Assembly (NCBI GenBank): GCA_036009105.1
Contig: DASYMJ010000205.1
Location: forward strand, 1-32,877
Direction: 5' to 3'
From: JAFAVZ01 sp036009105
GTDB taxonomy: Bacteria; Acidobacteriota; Thermoanaerobaculia; Gp7-AA8
Length of the DNA: 32,877 nt
This document shows, piece after piece, positions 16,152-23,788 of this stretch. Within the stretch, counting starts at the first letter, position 1; each line of letters begins with the position of its first letter. A program made the position numbers and the translations under genes. The notes under the pieces are model-generated. The model made no database searches. It was given only the letters and a program-made list of their open reading frames with translations, and had not been told where the DNA came from.

Positions 16152-16837
16152 TGGCCACCTCCGTGCTCGGCGGCCGGCATCGCGGGCGGCGCGTTCAACG
16201 ACGCCTGCTTGTCGGCGGGCACGTCGGCAACCGTGCCGTTCTGGCTCAGTTGCAGCACGCGGATGTAAGCGATGATGGCCCAGCGGTCCTGCGCCTTCAC
16301 CTGCGGGGCATACGGCGGCATGGCGCCGAAACCGTTCGTGATCACGTCGAAAAAGTGTCCTGTTCTCGCGGTGCGCAGCGTCTCGGAGTGGAACGAGGGA
16401 GGGCGGCGGTAGCCGCGCGAGGGGATCATGCCGTTGCCGTCTCCCACGCGCCCGTGGCACACCGAGCAGTAGATGTCGAAGCGCTCCTCGCCGCGGTCGA
16501 GCAGCGCCTTGTTGACAGGCATGGGGAAGCCGTCCGCCTCCTTGCCGCCGACCATGCCGGTGTCGAGGAACTCGTTCGTGGAGATGTCCCCCCGCGCCAC
16601 CGTCCCCGCGATGCGCGGCCGCGAGGCCATGCCGTCGGCGAAGAAGTCGCTGGGCTCCAGGGGGTCGTAGCGCGGCTGGTTGCTCATCTTCTGGCGGCAG
16701 GCGGCCAGAACGAGCAGGAGAAGTGCTAACACGAAGCGATCAGCGATCGGCGATCGGCGATCGCTCCGCGCAGCCACGGTCAGCTCCTGATCGCTGATCG
16801 CTGATTGCCGATCGCCAAACCCGCTACCACGGAACAT
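16148..16837 (-). CDS. actE: Alternative Complex III subunit ActE, monoheme cytochrome c lipoprotein
   Basis: 229 residues from ATG 16837. One CSVCH heme site and a Met ligand in FGAMPPYAP make it a class I cytochrome c. A hydrophobic stretch ending in the lipobox LAAC (Cys47) indicates a lipid anchor on the periplasmic face, where it can pass electrons to the CtaC cytochrome domain. The start is unusual. ATG 16837 has a good Shine-Dalgarno (GGGAGGT, 5 nt spacing) and overlaps actD by 14 bp, but 35 residues of heptamer-repeat-encoded sequence lie between it and the hydrophobic core. GTG 16732, directly before the core, lacks a binding site. The first choice means that a repeat sits in the signal-peptide n-region. 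Confidence 0.92.
   Translation of the reverse strand: MFRGSGFGDRQSAISDQELTVAARSDRRSPIADRFVLALLLLVLAACRQKMSNQPRYDPLEPSDFFADGMASRPRIAGTVARGDISTNEFLDTGMVGGKEADGFPMPVNKALLDRGEERFDIYCSVCHGRVGDGNGMIPSRGYRRPPSFHSETLRTARTGHFFDVITNGFGAMPPYAPQVKAQDRWAIIAYIRVLQLSQNGTVADVPADKQASLNAPPAMPAAEHGGGH
16736..16816. repeat. Inverted pair of GC heptamer arrays in the 5' end of actE
   Basis: The left arm (16736-16764) is GATCAGC/GATCGGC repeated four times. A 24-nt spacer follows, then a right arm (16789-16816) with the inverted units (GATCGCT, GATTGCC). It can fold into a long hairpin. It is translated as DRQSAISDQ and SDRRSPIADR in ActE. The outer GAAGCGATCAGCG is shared with the element at 22697-22787. Confidence 0.88.
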
Positions 16838-17375
16838 CAGTGACCTCCCGTGGACCGAGCTGGTCGAGGAACGTCCGGACGCCGTCGAGCTCGAACTTCG
16901 GATCGCGCGCCTGGATGACGAGGAAGAAGCGGTCGCGCGAGGCCTGCTCGAAGCGCCGCACGTTGAACACGGGGTGGTACGGCATGGGCAGCCCGTTGAG
17001 GGCGAGCATGCCGAACACCGCACCGAACGCGGCCAGCAGGATGGTGCACTCGAAGGTGATGGGGATCCAGGCCGGCCACGAGTTGTACGGCTTGCCGCCG
17101 ATGTTCAGCGGATAGGCGATCACGTTCGCGTACCAGCACATGAAGAAGCCGCCGATGCCGCCGAGCAGGCCCATGGCCAGCACCACCGCCGACAGCCGCG
17201 ACTTGTGGAAGCCGATGGCCTCGGCGAGGCCGTGGATGGGGAACGGTGAGAAGGCGTCGAGCGAGGTATAGCCGGCGTCGTGCGCCGCGTTCGCCGCGTC
17301 GAGCAGCGACTGCGCGTCGCGGAACTCCGCGATCACGCCGTACAGACCTTCGATCGGTTCGCCGATTCCGGGCAT
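16824..17375 (-). CDS. actD: Alternative Complex III subunit ActD (DUF3341)
   Basis: 183 residues. DUF3341 proteins are the small membrane subunit of ACIII. Seen: the N-terminal soluble part LYGVIAEFRDAQSLLDAANAAHDAGYTSLDAFSPFPIHGL, which is the family hallmark (FP.HG), followed by two membrane helices (SAVVLAMGLLGGIGGFFMCWY; IPITFECTILLAAFGAVFGML). PYHPVFNV and RDRFFLVI complete the domain. It starts 4 bp after actC and runs 14 bp into the actE start. It has no cofactor. Confidence 0.95.
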   Translation of the reverse strand: MPGIGEPIEGLYGVIAEFRDAQSLLDAANAAHDAGYTSLDAFSPFPIHGLAEAIGFHKSRLSAVVLAMGLLGGIGGFFMCWYANVIAYPLNIGGKPYNSWPAWIPITFECTILLAAFGAVFGMLALNGLPMPYHPVFNVRRFEQASRDRFFLVIQARDPKFELDGVRTFLDQLGPREVTDVPW

Positions 17376-17379
17376 GGCT

Positions 17380-18795
17380 CTAGTGCTCCTCCGCCGGATG
17401 CGCCTGCGCCTCGGGCAGCATGGTGCGCATCTCGAAGATCGAGATCATCGGCAGGAACTTCAGGAACAGCGACAGCAGGAACAGGAACAGGCCGATCGAG
17501 CCGATGTACATCGCCCAGTCCCAGCGCGTGCCGTGATACATGCCCCACGACGACGGCAGGAAGTCGCGGTGCAGCGAGCCGGGGATGATGACGAAGCGCT
17601 CCAGCCACATCCCCACGTTGACGAACATCGCGGTGATGAAAAGCCAGAACGGGCTGGTGCGGCAGCGCTTGAGCCACATCAGTTGCGGCGCGAGACCATT
17701 GCAGATGATCAGCGCCGCGTACATGCCGTGATACGGCCCGAACACGCGGTTGTGCACCATGTACTTCTCGAACACGTTGCCGCTGTACCAGCCGTAGAAG
17801 AGCTCCATCAGGTACGCGTAGAAGACGATGAGCCCCGTGGCCAGCATCACCTTGCCCATGTTCTCCAGGTGCTTGATGGTGATGAAGTCCTCCAGCTTGA
17901 ACCACTTGCGGAAGGGGATGGCCAGGGTGAGGACCATGGCGAAGCCGGCGAACACGGCGCCCGCCACGAAGTAGGGCGGGAAGAACGTGGTGTGCCAGCC
18001 CGGGATCTGGGCCACGGCGAAGTCGAAGCTGACGATGGTGTGCACGGAGAGGACGAGCGGGGTGGAGAGGCCGGCCAGCAGCAGGTAGGCGTGCTCGTAG
18101 CGGTGCCAGTGCTTGGCCGACCCGCGCCAGCCGAGGGAGAGCATGCCGTAGATCTTCCGCCCGACGATGCCCTTCGCGCGGTCGCGCAGCGTGGCCAGAT
18201 CGGGGATCAGGCCGACGTACCAGAAGAGCGCCGAAACGGTGGCGTAGGTGGAGACCGCGAAGACGTCCCACATCAGCGGGCTGCGGAACTGCGGCCAGAG
18301 GGACATCGTGTTCGGGTACGGGAAGAGCCAGTAGTCGTACCAGGGACGTCCGGTGTGCAGGGCCGGATAAAGGCCGGCCGCCGAAACCGCGAACAGGGTC
18401 ATGGCCTCGGCGAAGCGGTTGATGGAGGTGCGCCACTCCTGCCGGACCAGGAGGAGGATGGCGGAGATCAGCGTGCCGGCGTGGCCGATGCCGATCCACC
18501 AGACGAAGTTGAGGATGTCCATGCCCCACCCGACCGGGTGGTTGATGCCCCAGATGCCGACGCCCACCAGCAGCAGCTTGCCGATGGCCGCGGTCAGCAC
18601 CATGACCAGGACGAGGGAGACGCCGAACATGATGTACCAGCCGACCGGCATCCGCCGGCGCAACACGATGGAGCTGATCTGGTCCGTGACCGAGGCAAAC
18701 GAATGCCCCGGCTCCAGCGTAGGGACCGGAATGAAGCGCTCCGGGATCTCGCGCTGGGTGACGGGTCTTATCTGATGGACTGGTTGTTCGCTCAT
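17380..18795 (-). CDS. actC: Alternative Complex III subunit ActC (NrfD-like quinol-binding membrane subunit)
   Basis: 471 residues with about ten helices (NrfD/PsrC family). This subunit is believed to hold the quinol oxidation site and face ActB. Seen: WGINHPVGWGMDILNFVWWIGIGHAGTLISAILLL, the first NrfD four-helix bundle with conserved His and Gly, then GLYPALHTGRPWYDYWLFPYPN. A second block, HTIVSFDFAVAQIPGWHTTFFPPYFVAGAVF, follows. The ATG at 18795 is separated from the actB stop by 108 bp of AT-rich inverted heptamer repeat, the only sizeable gap inside the operon. Confidence 0.96.
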   Translation of the reverse strand: MSEQPVHQIRPVTQREIPERFIPVPTLEPGHSFASVTDQISSIVLRRRMPVGWYIMFGVSLVLVMVLTAAIGKLLLVGVGIWGINHPVGWGMDILNFVWWIGIGHAGTLISAILLLVRQEWRTSINRFAEAMTLFAVSAAGLYPALHTGRPWYDYWLFPYPNTMSLWPQFRSPLMWDVFAVSTYATVSALFWYVGLIPDLATLRDRAKGIVGRKIYGMLSLGWRGSAKHWHRYEHAYLLLAGLSTPLVLSVHTIVSFDFAVAQIPGWHTTFFPPYFVAGAVFAGFAMVLTLAIPFRKWFKLEDFITIKHLENMGKVMLATGLIVFYAYLMELFYGWYSGNVFEKYMVHNRVFGPYHGMYAALIICNGLAPQLMWLKRCRTSPFWLFITAMFVNVGMWLERFVIIPGSLHRDFLPSSWGMYHGTRWDWAMYIGSIGLFLFLLSLFLKFLPMISIFEMRTMLPEAQAHPAEEH

Positions 18796-18805
18796 TGGCG
18801 TTCAC

Positions 18806-18905
18806 GAATTGAAAATTGAAAATTGAAAATTGAAAATTGAAAAAAGCTGCGCTCTGCGATCGGTTTCTCTCATTTTTTCAATTTTCAATTTTCAATTTTC
18901 AATTC
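18806..18905. repeat. AT-rich inverted heptamer array (ATTGAAA) between actB and actC
   Basis: The left arm (18806-18845) holds five ATTGAAA units, and the right arm (about 18873-18905) holds four units in inverse orientation. The arms are perfectly complementary over 33 nt apart from the extra heptamer. The 27-nt spacer is GC-mixed. The patch is strikingly AT-rich against its surroundings and reaches the actB stop codon. In the operon mRNA it would form a long stem immediately before actC. Confidence 0.95.
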
Positions 18906-21900
18906 AAGCCTTGATCTCAGGATTCGGGTTCCTAACGGTCGCGAGATAAGTCGTCCGCGGCCTCGTATTCAATTCCTCCAGCAGCGCGTAGTTCGTCGGC
19001 TCGTGCTTCAGGGCGACAACCTTGCTGTTCGGGTCGTTCAGGTCGCCGAAGACGATCGCTTCCGTGGGGCAGGCCTGGGCGCAGGCGGTGGTGAATTCGC
19101 CGTCGCGGACGCGGCGACCCTCGCGCTCGGCGGTGATCTTCGCCTCGTTGATGCGCTGCACGCAGTAGGTGCACTTTTCCATCACCCCGCGGGTGCGGAC
19201 GGTCACGTCCGGGTTGCGCATCGGCTTGAGGGCCGGGGTGTCGTAGTCGGCGTAGTGGAAGAAGTTGAAGCGCCGCACCTTGTACGGGCAGTTGTTCGAG
19301 CAGTAGCGGGTGCCGACGCAACGGTTGTACGTCATGTCGTTGAGGCCGTCGCCGCTGTGGCTCGTCGCGCCGACCGGGCAGACCGGCTCGCACGGCGCCT
19401 GCTCGCACTGCATGCAGGGCACCGGCTGGTGATAGACCTCCGGGTTGTCGACGTCGCCCTTGTAGTAGCGGTCGATGCGCAGCCAGTGCATCTCCCGCTC
19501 CCGCACCACTTCTTCCTTGCCCACGATGGGGATGTTGTTCTCCGCCTGGCAGGCCAGCACGCAGCCGTTGCATCCCGTGCAAACGGAGGTGTCGATCGAC
19601 ATGGCCCAGGCATAGCCGACGTTCCCCTTCGCGGAGTAGTCGTACGGCTTGTACATCGACTCTTCTTTTTCTTCGTGCTCCTGTTCGTGCGCGAAGCTCG
19701 GGTTGTGCTGGAACTCGGTGAAGCTCGCCGCGCGGATGATGCCCCGCTCGCCGACGAGCTTCGGATCGATCGACTGATGCTCCTGCGTGCACGCCACCGG
19801 ATAGAGCGGCAGCGGGGAGCGCTGCAGCTGCACGCCGGCGCCGCCATGCAACGCGTCGGAGAAGCGCATCGGGTAGATGTCGAAGCCGACGCCTTTGGAC
19901 AGCTTGCCGCCTTCGGTGCGCCCCTGGCCGTAGAAGACGGTGACCACGCCGTCCGGCTGGCCCGGCACCACCCAGATGGGCAGCGCGCGCTTGATGCCGC
20001 GGTAGCTGACCGTGGCGTGGATGGTGCGCTTGTTGTTGACGTTCTCGTCGCGCTCTTCATCGCCGTAGCCCACCAGATCGGCGGCCGTCTTCGGCGAGAG
20101 CAGCGCGACGTTGTCCCAGGCGATCTTCGTCACCGGCTTGGGCAGCTCCTGCAGCCAGCCGTTGTTCGCGAAGCGGCCGTCATACAGCGTCGGATCGTGC
20201 CGGATCTCCAGCTCCAGGCCGCCCATCGCGGCCTGCCGCGTCGGCGCGGGGATGGCGCCGGCCGCGGCGCCCGCGCGCGGCGGCAGGGCGGAGCCGGCGA
20301 TGAGGCCGTCGTTCAGCCACTTGCGCCAGGTCTGCTCGTTCGCGCCCCTGGAGAACCAGGTGCGGCGGACGGTCTCGTACGGCAGCGCATCGCCCCCGAG
20401 CAGCGCGCCGAGCACTTCGATGGCGCTGCGGCCGTTGTAGAGGGGCGCGATGAGCGGCTGCTGGATGACCACCGTGCCGTCATGCCCCCGCACGTCCCCC
20501 CACGTCTCCAGCGAATGCACCTCGGGCACATGCCAGTGCGAGCGGATGGACGTCTCGTCGTAATACGGGCTGAGGTGCGCCCGGAACGGCACCTTGTCAT
20601 ACGCCCTGGCGAACTGGAAGTCGGCCGGCGCGTCGAAGACCGGGTTGCCGCTCAGGACGATGAGGGACTGCACGGCGCCGGCGTTGATGTCGGTGACGAG
20701 CTGGCGGAGCGACTCGAGCTGGTTGACCGGCGCCACTTCCACCGGATCGGTGACGATGACGGTCGAGCCGATGTTGCCGAGGGCGGAGTTGATGGCGTGG
20801 GCGATGGCGTGCACGGCGGCGGGCTGCTCGTCGCCGGGGATCACGATGCCCGCGCCGCGGTTGCGCTGCAGGTCGCGCACGAGCGCCGCGATCCACTCGC
20901 CGCGATCGGTCGCCGCGCCGGCTGCGCCGAGGCCGAGGCCGGCGGCGATGGCGCGCGCGTAGCCTTCGATCTGCGAGGGCCTCGCGCTGAGGCGATGGTC
21001 GGCGATGGAGCCGGTCGGCGTCGGGCTGGCCTCGATGGCGTAGAGGCGGTTCATCGCCGTCGTCCCCTTGCGGACGCGGCGGCGCGCGGCGAAGTCTTTC
21101 GCGTAGCGCAAATGGCCCGGGCCGTCGTCGAGAAAGTCGCTGCCGAGGGAGACGATGACGTTCGCCTTCGTGAAGTCGTAGTGGACGTGCGCGTCGCCGC
21201 CGAAAGCGAGGCGGGCCCCTTCGCGTGCCGCGTCGCGGCCGGAGGGCTCCCACTGATGCCACTTCGCGCCGGGATAGGCGGCCAGGAACTGCTGGATCTG
21301 CGCGCCGAGGGTGGGCGAGGTGATGGTCTGGGTCAGGAGGCGCAGGCCGGCGCCGTTCGTTTTCGCGGCGGTCGTAACCGGCTGCAGCGCGGCGATGAAG
21401 TCGCTCCAGGTGGAGATGTCGCCGATCTTGCGGACGACTTGGGAGCGGTCGGGATCATAGAGGTTGAGGATGGAGGCCTGAGTCCAGGCGTCGGAGGCGC
21501 CGAGGCTGGAGGGGTGGTCGGGGTTGCCCTCGATCTTGGTCGGCCGGTTCATGTGCGACTCGACCAGCACGCCGGTCGCGTAGCCGCTCAAGGTAATGGC
21601 CGAGGCAAAGTACATCGGCTTGCCGGGGACGAGGTTCTCGGGCTGGCGGACGTAGGGGACGATCTTCTCGTCCGGACGGTTGCAGGCGGCGAGGCCCGCC
21701 AGCGCCGCGGAGGCGCCCATCAGCTTGAGGAAGTTGCGGCGGTCGACGCCGTTCTGCAGCGGCAGCGCCTGGCGGGGCAGCTCCTGGGCGAAGAAGTCGT
21801 CAAAGGCGTCGCTCCGCGCGAGGTCCTCCAGGCTGCGCCAGTACTCCTTGCCGCGCAGGTCGCCGATGCGCGTGCGGAGCTCGCGGAAGTCCAATGATCT

Positions 21901-21912
21901 CGAGTCGCTCAT
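18904..21912 (-). CDS. actB: Alternative Complex III subunit ActB (molybdopterin-like and Fe-S fusion)
   Basis: 1002 residues. The N-terminal two thirds are related to molybdopterin oxidoreductases but in ACIII carry no molybdenum cofactor; the C-terminal third is a four-cluster ferredoxin domain. Seen: twin-arginine RRNFLK followed by a lipobox LAAC (Arg58-59, Cys77), SDFLDDGPGH, and cysteine groups CTGCNGCVLAC, CMQCEQAPCEPVC, CVGTRYCSNNC and CTYC...CAQAC that ligate Fe-S clusters. It is exported folded by the Tat route and anchored by lipid. Start ATG 21912 lies 2 bp after the actA stop; the longer frame across actA is an artefact. Confidence 0.96.
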   Translation of the reverse strand: MSDSRSLDFRELRTRIGDLRGKEYWRSLEDLARSDAFDDFFAQELPRQALPLQNGVDRRNFLKLMGASAALAGLAACNRPDEKIVPYVRQPENLVPGKPMYFASAITLSGYATGVLVESHMNRPTKIEGNPDHPSSLGASDAWTQASILNLYDPDRSQVVRKIGDISTWSDFIAALQPVTTAAKTNGAGLRLLTQTITSPTLGAQIQQFLAAYPGAKWHQWEPSGRDAAREGARLAFGGDAHVHYDFTKANVIVSLGSDFLDDGPGHLRYAKDFAARRRVRKGTTAMNRLYAIEASPTPTGSIADHRLSARPSQIEGYARAIAAGLGLGAAGAATDRGEWIAALVRDLQRNRGAGIVIPGDEQPAAVHAIAHAINSALGNIGSTVIVTDPVEVAPVNQLESLRQLVTDINAGAVQSLIVLSGNPVFDAPADFQFARAYDKVPFRAHLSPYYDETSIRSHWHVPEVHSLETWGDVRGHDGTVVIQQPLIAPLYNGRSAIEVLGALLGGDALPYETVRRTWFSRGANEQTWRKWLNDGLIAGSALPPRAGAAAGAIPAPTRQAAMGGLELEIRHDPTLYDGRFANNGWLQELPKPVTKIAWDNVALLSPKTAADLVGYGDEERDENVNNKRTIHATVSYRGIKRALPIWVVPGQPDGVVTVFYGQGRTEGGKLSKGVGFDIYPMRFSDALHGGAGVQLQRSPLPLYPVACTQEHQSIDPKLVGERGIIRAASFTEFQHNPSFAHEQEHEEKEESMYKPYDYSAKGNVGYAWAMSIDTSVCTGCNGCVLACQAENNIPIVGKEEVVREREMHWLRIDRYYKGDVDNPEVYHQPVPCMQCEQAPCEPVCPVGATSHSGDGLNDMTYNRCVGTRYCSNNCPYKVRRFNFFHYADYDTPALKPMRNPDVTVRTRGVMEKCTYCVQRINEAKITAEREGRRVRDGEFTTACAQACPTEAIVFGDLNDPNSKVVALKHEPTNYALLEELNTRPRTTYLATVRNPNPEIKA

Positions 21913-21914
21913 CT

Positions 21915-22562
21915 TCAGTAGTGGCACGTCGAACAGCTGGTCAGCTTCTGGATCCCGTACTCTTTCACCAGCCGCGGCCCATCCTCGGACTGATTCTCCG
22001 CTCTCCAGTTCATGTTGAAGACCTCTTTGCGCGGGCGGACGTACTTTTCCGGCTCGCGGTGGCAGCCGATGCACCACTCCATGGTCAGCGGCGAGGCCTG
22101 ATAGGTGAGGTTCATCTTGTCGATGCGGCCGTGGCAGGTGGAGCAGCCGACGCCTTTGTTCACGTGGATGCTGTGGTTGAAGTGGACGAAGTCCGGCAGG
22201 CGGTGCACGCGGGACCAGATGATCGGCTTGCCGGAGGCGAAGCTGTTGCGCACCGGGGCGAGCATCTCGGCGTTCGTCCAGATCTGGGCGTGGCAGTTCA
22301 TGCAGGTCTGGGTGGGGGGGATGCCGGCGAAGTTGGACTCCTCGACCGAGGTGTGGCAGTAGCGGCAATCGATGCCGAGGCCGCCGACGTGATGCTGATG
22401 GCTGAACGGCACCGGCTGCTCGCGCTGGATGCCCTGGTTCGTGAAGTAGGGGGAGCGGACGATGCCGCCGATCACCCACAGCACGAAGCCGGCGGCGAAC
22501 ACGGCACCGAAGATGGTGACGCGCGAGAGCGTATTGGTACTACGGTGGAAAATCTGAGCCAT
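21915..22562 (-). CDS. actA: Alternative Complex III subunit ActA, pentaheme cytochrome c
   Basis: 215 residues. One N-terminal membrane helix (VTIFGAVFAAGFVLWVIGGIV) anchors a periplasmic domain with exactly five CxxCH sites: CRYCH (66), CMNCH (87), CSTCH (140), CIGCH (164) and CSTCH (210). FSHQHHVG and FNHSIHV supply distal His ligands. The last heme site ends one residue from the C-terminus, as expected in this family. It is the first gene of the operon, transcribed from a promoter about 100 nt upstream. No clear Shine-Dalgarno is visible before ATG 22562. Confidence 0.96.
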   Translation of the reverse strand: MAQIFHRSTNTLSRVTIFGAVFAAGFVLWVIGGIVRSPYFTNQGIQREQPVPFSHQHHVGGLGIDCRYCHTSVEESNFAGIPPTQTCMNCHAQIWTNAEMLAPVRNSFASGKPIIWSRVHRLPDFVHFNHSIHVNKGVGCSTCHGRIDKMNLTYQASPLTMEWCIGCHREPEKYVRPRKEVFNMNWRAENQSEDGPRLVKEYGIQKLTSCSTCHY

Positions 22563-22661
22563 TCAGGCGGCTACCGTCCCCGGGGTGCGATTCACAAGTG
22601 GGGCCAGAGAGTCTGGCGCTGCGGTCTGCGGCCGCGCGTCTTCTCCGCGCGACGGAGCGGC

Positions 22662-22689
22662 ATTGTATTGAAATTCATCTGCCGCGCAA
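22662..22689 (-). promoter_or_regulatory. Putative sigma-70-type promoter of the ACIII-caa3 operon
   Basis: On the minus strand TTGCGC (22689-22684), a 16-nt spacer and TACAAT (22667-22662) precede actA, giving a leader of roughly 90-100 nt. The -35 element starts only 7 bp from the heptamer hairpin at 22697-22787. Confidence 0.55.
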
Positions 22690-22696
22690 GACGCGC

Positions 22697-22787
22697 GATT
22701 CAGCGATCAGCGATCGGCGATCAGCGATCAGGAAAGCCAGCGGGGCGGGCGGGCCTGATCGCCGATCGCTGACCGCTAATCGCTTCG
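22697..22787. repeat. Inverted pair of GC heptamer arrays between the DUF502 gene and the operon promoter
   Basis: The left arm (22697-22732) carries GATCAGC/GATCGGC units, a 21-nt G-rich spacer follows, and the right arm (22754-22787) carries the inverse units. It begins just after the DUF502 stop codon, so in RNA it could end or attenuate transcription from that gene toward actA. It shares heptamers and the edge CGAAGCGAT with the actE element. The rest of 22563-22790 holds the promoter and leader. Confidence 0.88.
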
Positions 22788-22790
22788 TTC

Positions 22791-23327
22791 CTACACGCGC
22801 GAGATGCCCCCTGAAACGACCAGCGCCATCACGCTCGCGCTGTCCGTCTCCAGCCTCCGCACGCGCGAGGCGGGCACGACGATGAGCGAGCCGGCCATGC
22901 TGTACGAGAAGGGAAGATAGACCGCGACATTGCCCGGCATGGAGAGGAAGCCGAGGTCTTCCTGGGTGACGAAGCCGAGCGTCATCAGTTCATCGGTGAG
23001 GTTCACCACGACCGGTTTGTCGAAGCGCTTCTGATCGCCGACGAACGCCTCGAGCAGGTCGCGCACGGCGGCGTAGATGATGCGCACGATCGGCGCGCGG
23101 GTGAAGAGGAGCTCGGTCAGCTGCAGGAACTTCCGCACCAGGAAATTCGAGGCCACCGCGCCGATGGCGACCACCGCGACGACGATCACGGCCAGACCGG
23201 TGCCGGGGACGGAGAAGGCGAGCAGGCGATCGATGCGGATGAAGGCCAGCCAGACCACGTAGAGCGTGATGGCGATCGGGACGACGATCACCAGGCCTCG
23301 CAGGAAGTTCTTGATGATCCAGTTCAT
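22791..23327 (-). CDS. DUF502 inner-membrane protein
   Basis: 178 residues with two N-terminal membrane helices (GLVIVVPIAITLYVVWLAF; GLAVIVVAVVAIGAVASNFLV) and a C-terminal soluble domain. Family hallmarks: the N-terminal FLRGLVIVVPIAITLYV, VRIIYAAVRDLLEAF, and the later GFVTQED and VAVYLPFSYSMAGSLIVVPASRV, corresponding to DUF502 (PTTPNPTSG-like) blocks. The function is not established. It has been linked to membrane or developmental roles in other bacteria, which I do not extend here. TTTATC stands 8 nt before ATG 23327. It lies on the same strand as the act operon but is separated from it by a hairpin repeat and a promoter. Confidence 0.9.
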   Translation of the reverse strand: MNWIIKNFLRGLVIVVPIAITLYVVWLAFIRIDRLLAFSVPGTGLAVIVVAVVAIGAVASNFLVRKFLQLTELLFTRAPIVRIIYAAVRDLLEAFVGDQKRFDKPVVVNLTDELMTLGFVTQEDLGFLSMPGNVAVYLPFSYSMAGSLIVVPASRVRRLETDSASVMALVVSGGISRV

Positions 23328-23335
23328 GCTCTCAG

Positions 23336-23341
23336 GATAAA
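23336..23341 (-). promoter_or_regulatory. Putative -10 box (TTTATC) for the DUF502 gene
   Basis: TTTATC is followed by eight bases and ATG 23327. The same A/T patch read on the other strand (GATAAA) could serve the divergent sigma-factor gene. Confidence 0.35.
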
Positions 23342-23356
23342 CTTCTGCCCATCCCC

Positions 23357-23788
23357 ATGACCGATGCCGATCTGCTTCGCCGCGTCCGCGACCGCGCTGC
23401 CCTGGCCGAGCTGTACGACCGCCACGCCCCCTGCCTCTTCAGCGTCGCGCGCCGCATCCTGGGCGAAGACGCCGCGGCGACGGCGGCGGTGGAGGATCTC
23501 TTCCTCTCTTTATGGGACGGCAGCGCCGTGTACGACGCCCATTACGGGAGCCCCCAGTCGTGGTTGGTCCGGCTCATCCGTGAGAATGCGCTGACCGGAC
23601 AAGCGCAAAAGGTGGCGACGCCCGTAGATGCGGATGAGACCCCCACCCCGCGGCGGCTGGTCGAACAGGCGTTCTACGGCGGGAGGGGGGTGGACGAGCT
23701 CGCCCGTGCTCACTCGCTGACAAACGAGCAGGTTCGTGCGATGCTTTGCCGCGGAATGAGCGAGCTGCGAAACCAGTTCGCCCGATGA
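23357..23788 (+). CDS. Short ECF-type RNA polymerase sigma factor
   Basis: 143 residues, short for an ECF factor (usually 160-200). Region 2 is readable in LAELYDRHAPCLFSVARRILG and AVEDLFLSLWDGSAVYDAHYGSPQSWLVRLIRENAL. Region 4 is compact: LVEQAFYGGRGVDELARAHSLTNEQVRAMLCRGMSELRNQF, with the helix-turn-helix recognisable but divergent. The linker between regions is minimal. Its stop overlaps the ATG of the cupin gene (ATGA), the usual sign of a sigma/anti-sigma pair of the RpoE-ChrR kind. It would respond to oxidative stress or singlet oxygen if the analogy holds. Confidence 0.82.
   Translation: MTDADLLRRVRDRAALAELYDRHAPCLFSVARRILGEDAAATAAVEDLFLSLWDGSAVYDAHYGSPQSWLVRLIRENALTGQAQKVATPVDADETPTPRRLVEQAFYGGRGVDELARAHSLTNEQVRAMLCRGMSELRNQFAR

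Noticed and set aside
14946..16268. 440-residue open frame antisense to actF
   Set aside because: Shadow frame with the same composition bias; actF is coupled at both ends to real genes.
18806..18905. CRISPR array or conventional terminator
   Set aside because: The units are 7 bp without unique spacers, so it is not CRISPR. It sits inside an operon and lacks a terminal U tract typical of intrinsic terminators.
19003..21897. 964-residue open frame antisense to actB
   Set aside because: High GC removes stop codons in the antisense frame. Its low-complexity Arg/Val/Gly/Asp composition has no domain, while actB on the other strand is fully diagnostic.
18904..21912. Active molybdopterin oxidoreductase
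   Set aside because: The neighbours are those of Alternative Complex III, whose ActB carries no molybdenum. No adjacent molybdenum-cofactor genes are present.
21913..22479. N-terminal extension of ActB to 1191 residues
   Set aside because: The extension reads actA in another frame. The true ATG lies 2 bp after the actA stop and gives the usual Tat signal position.
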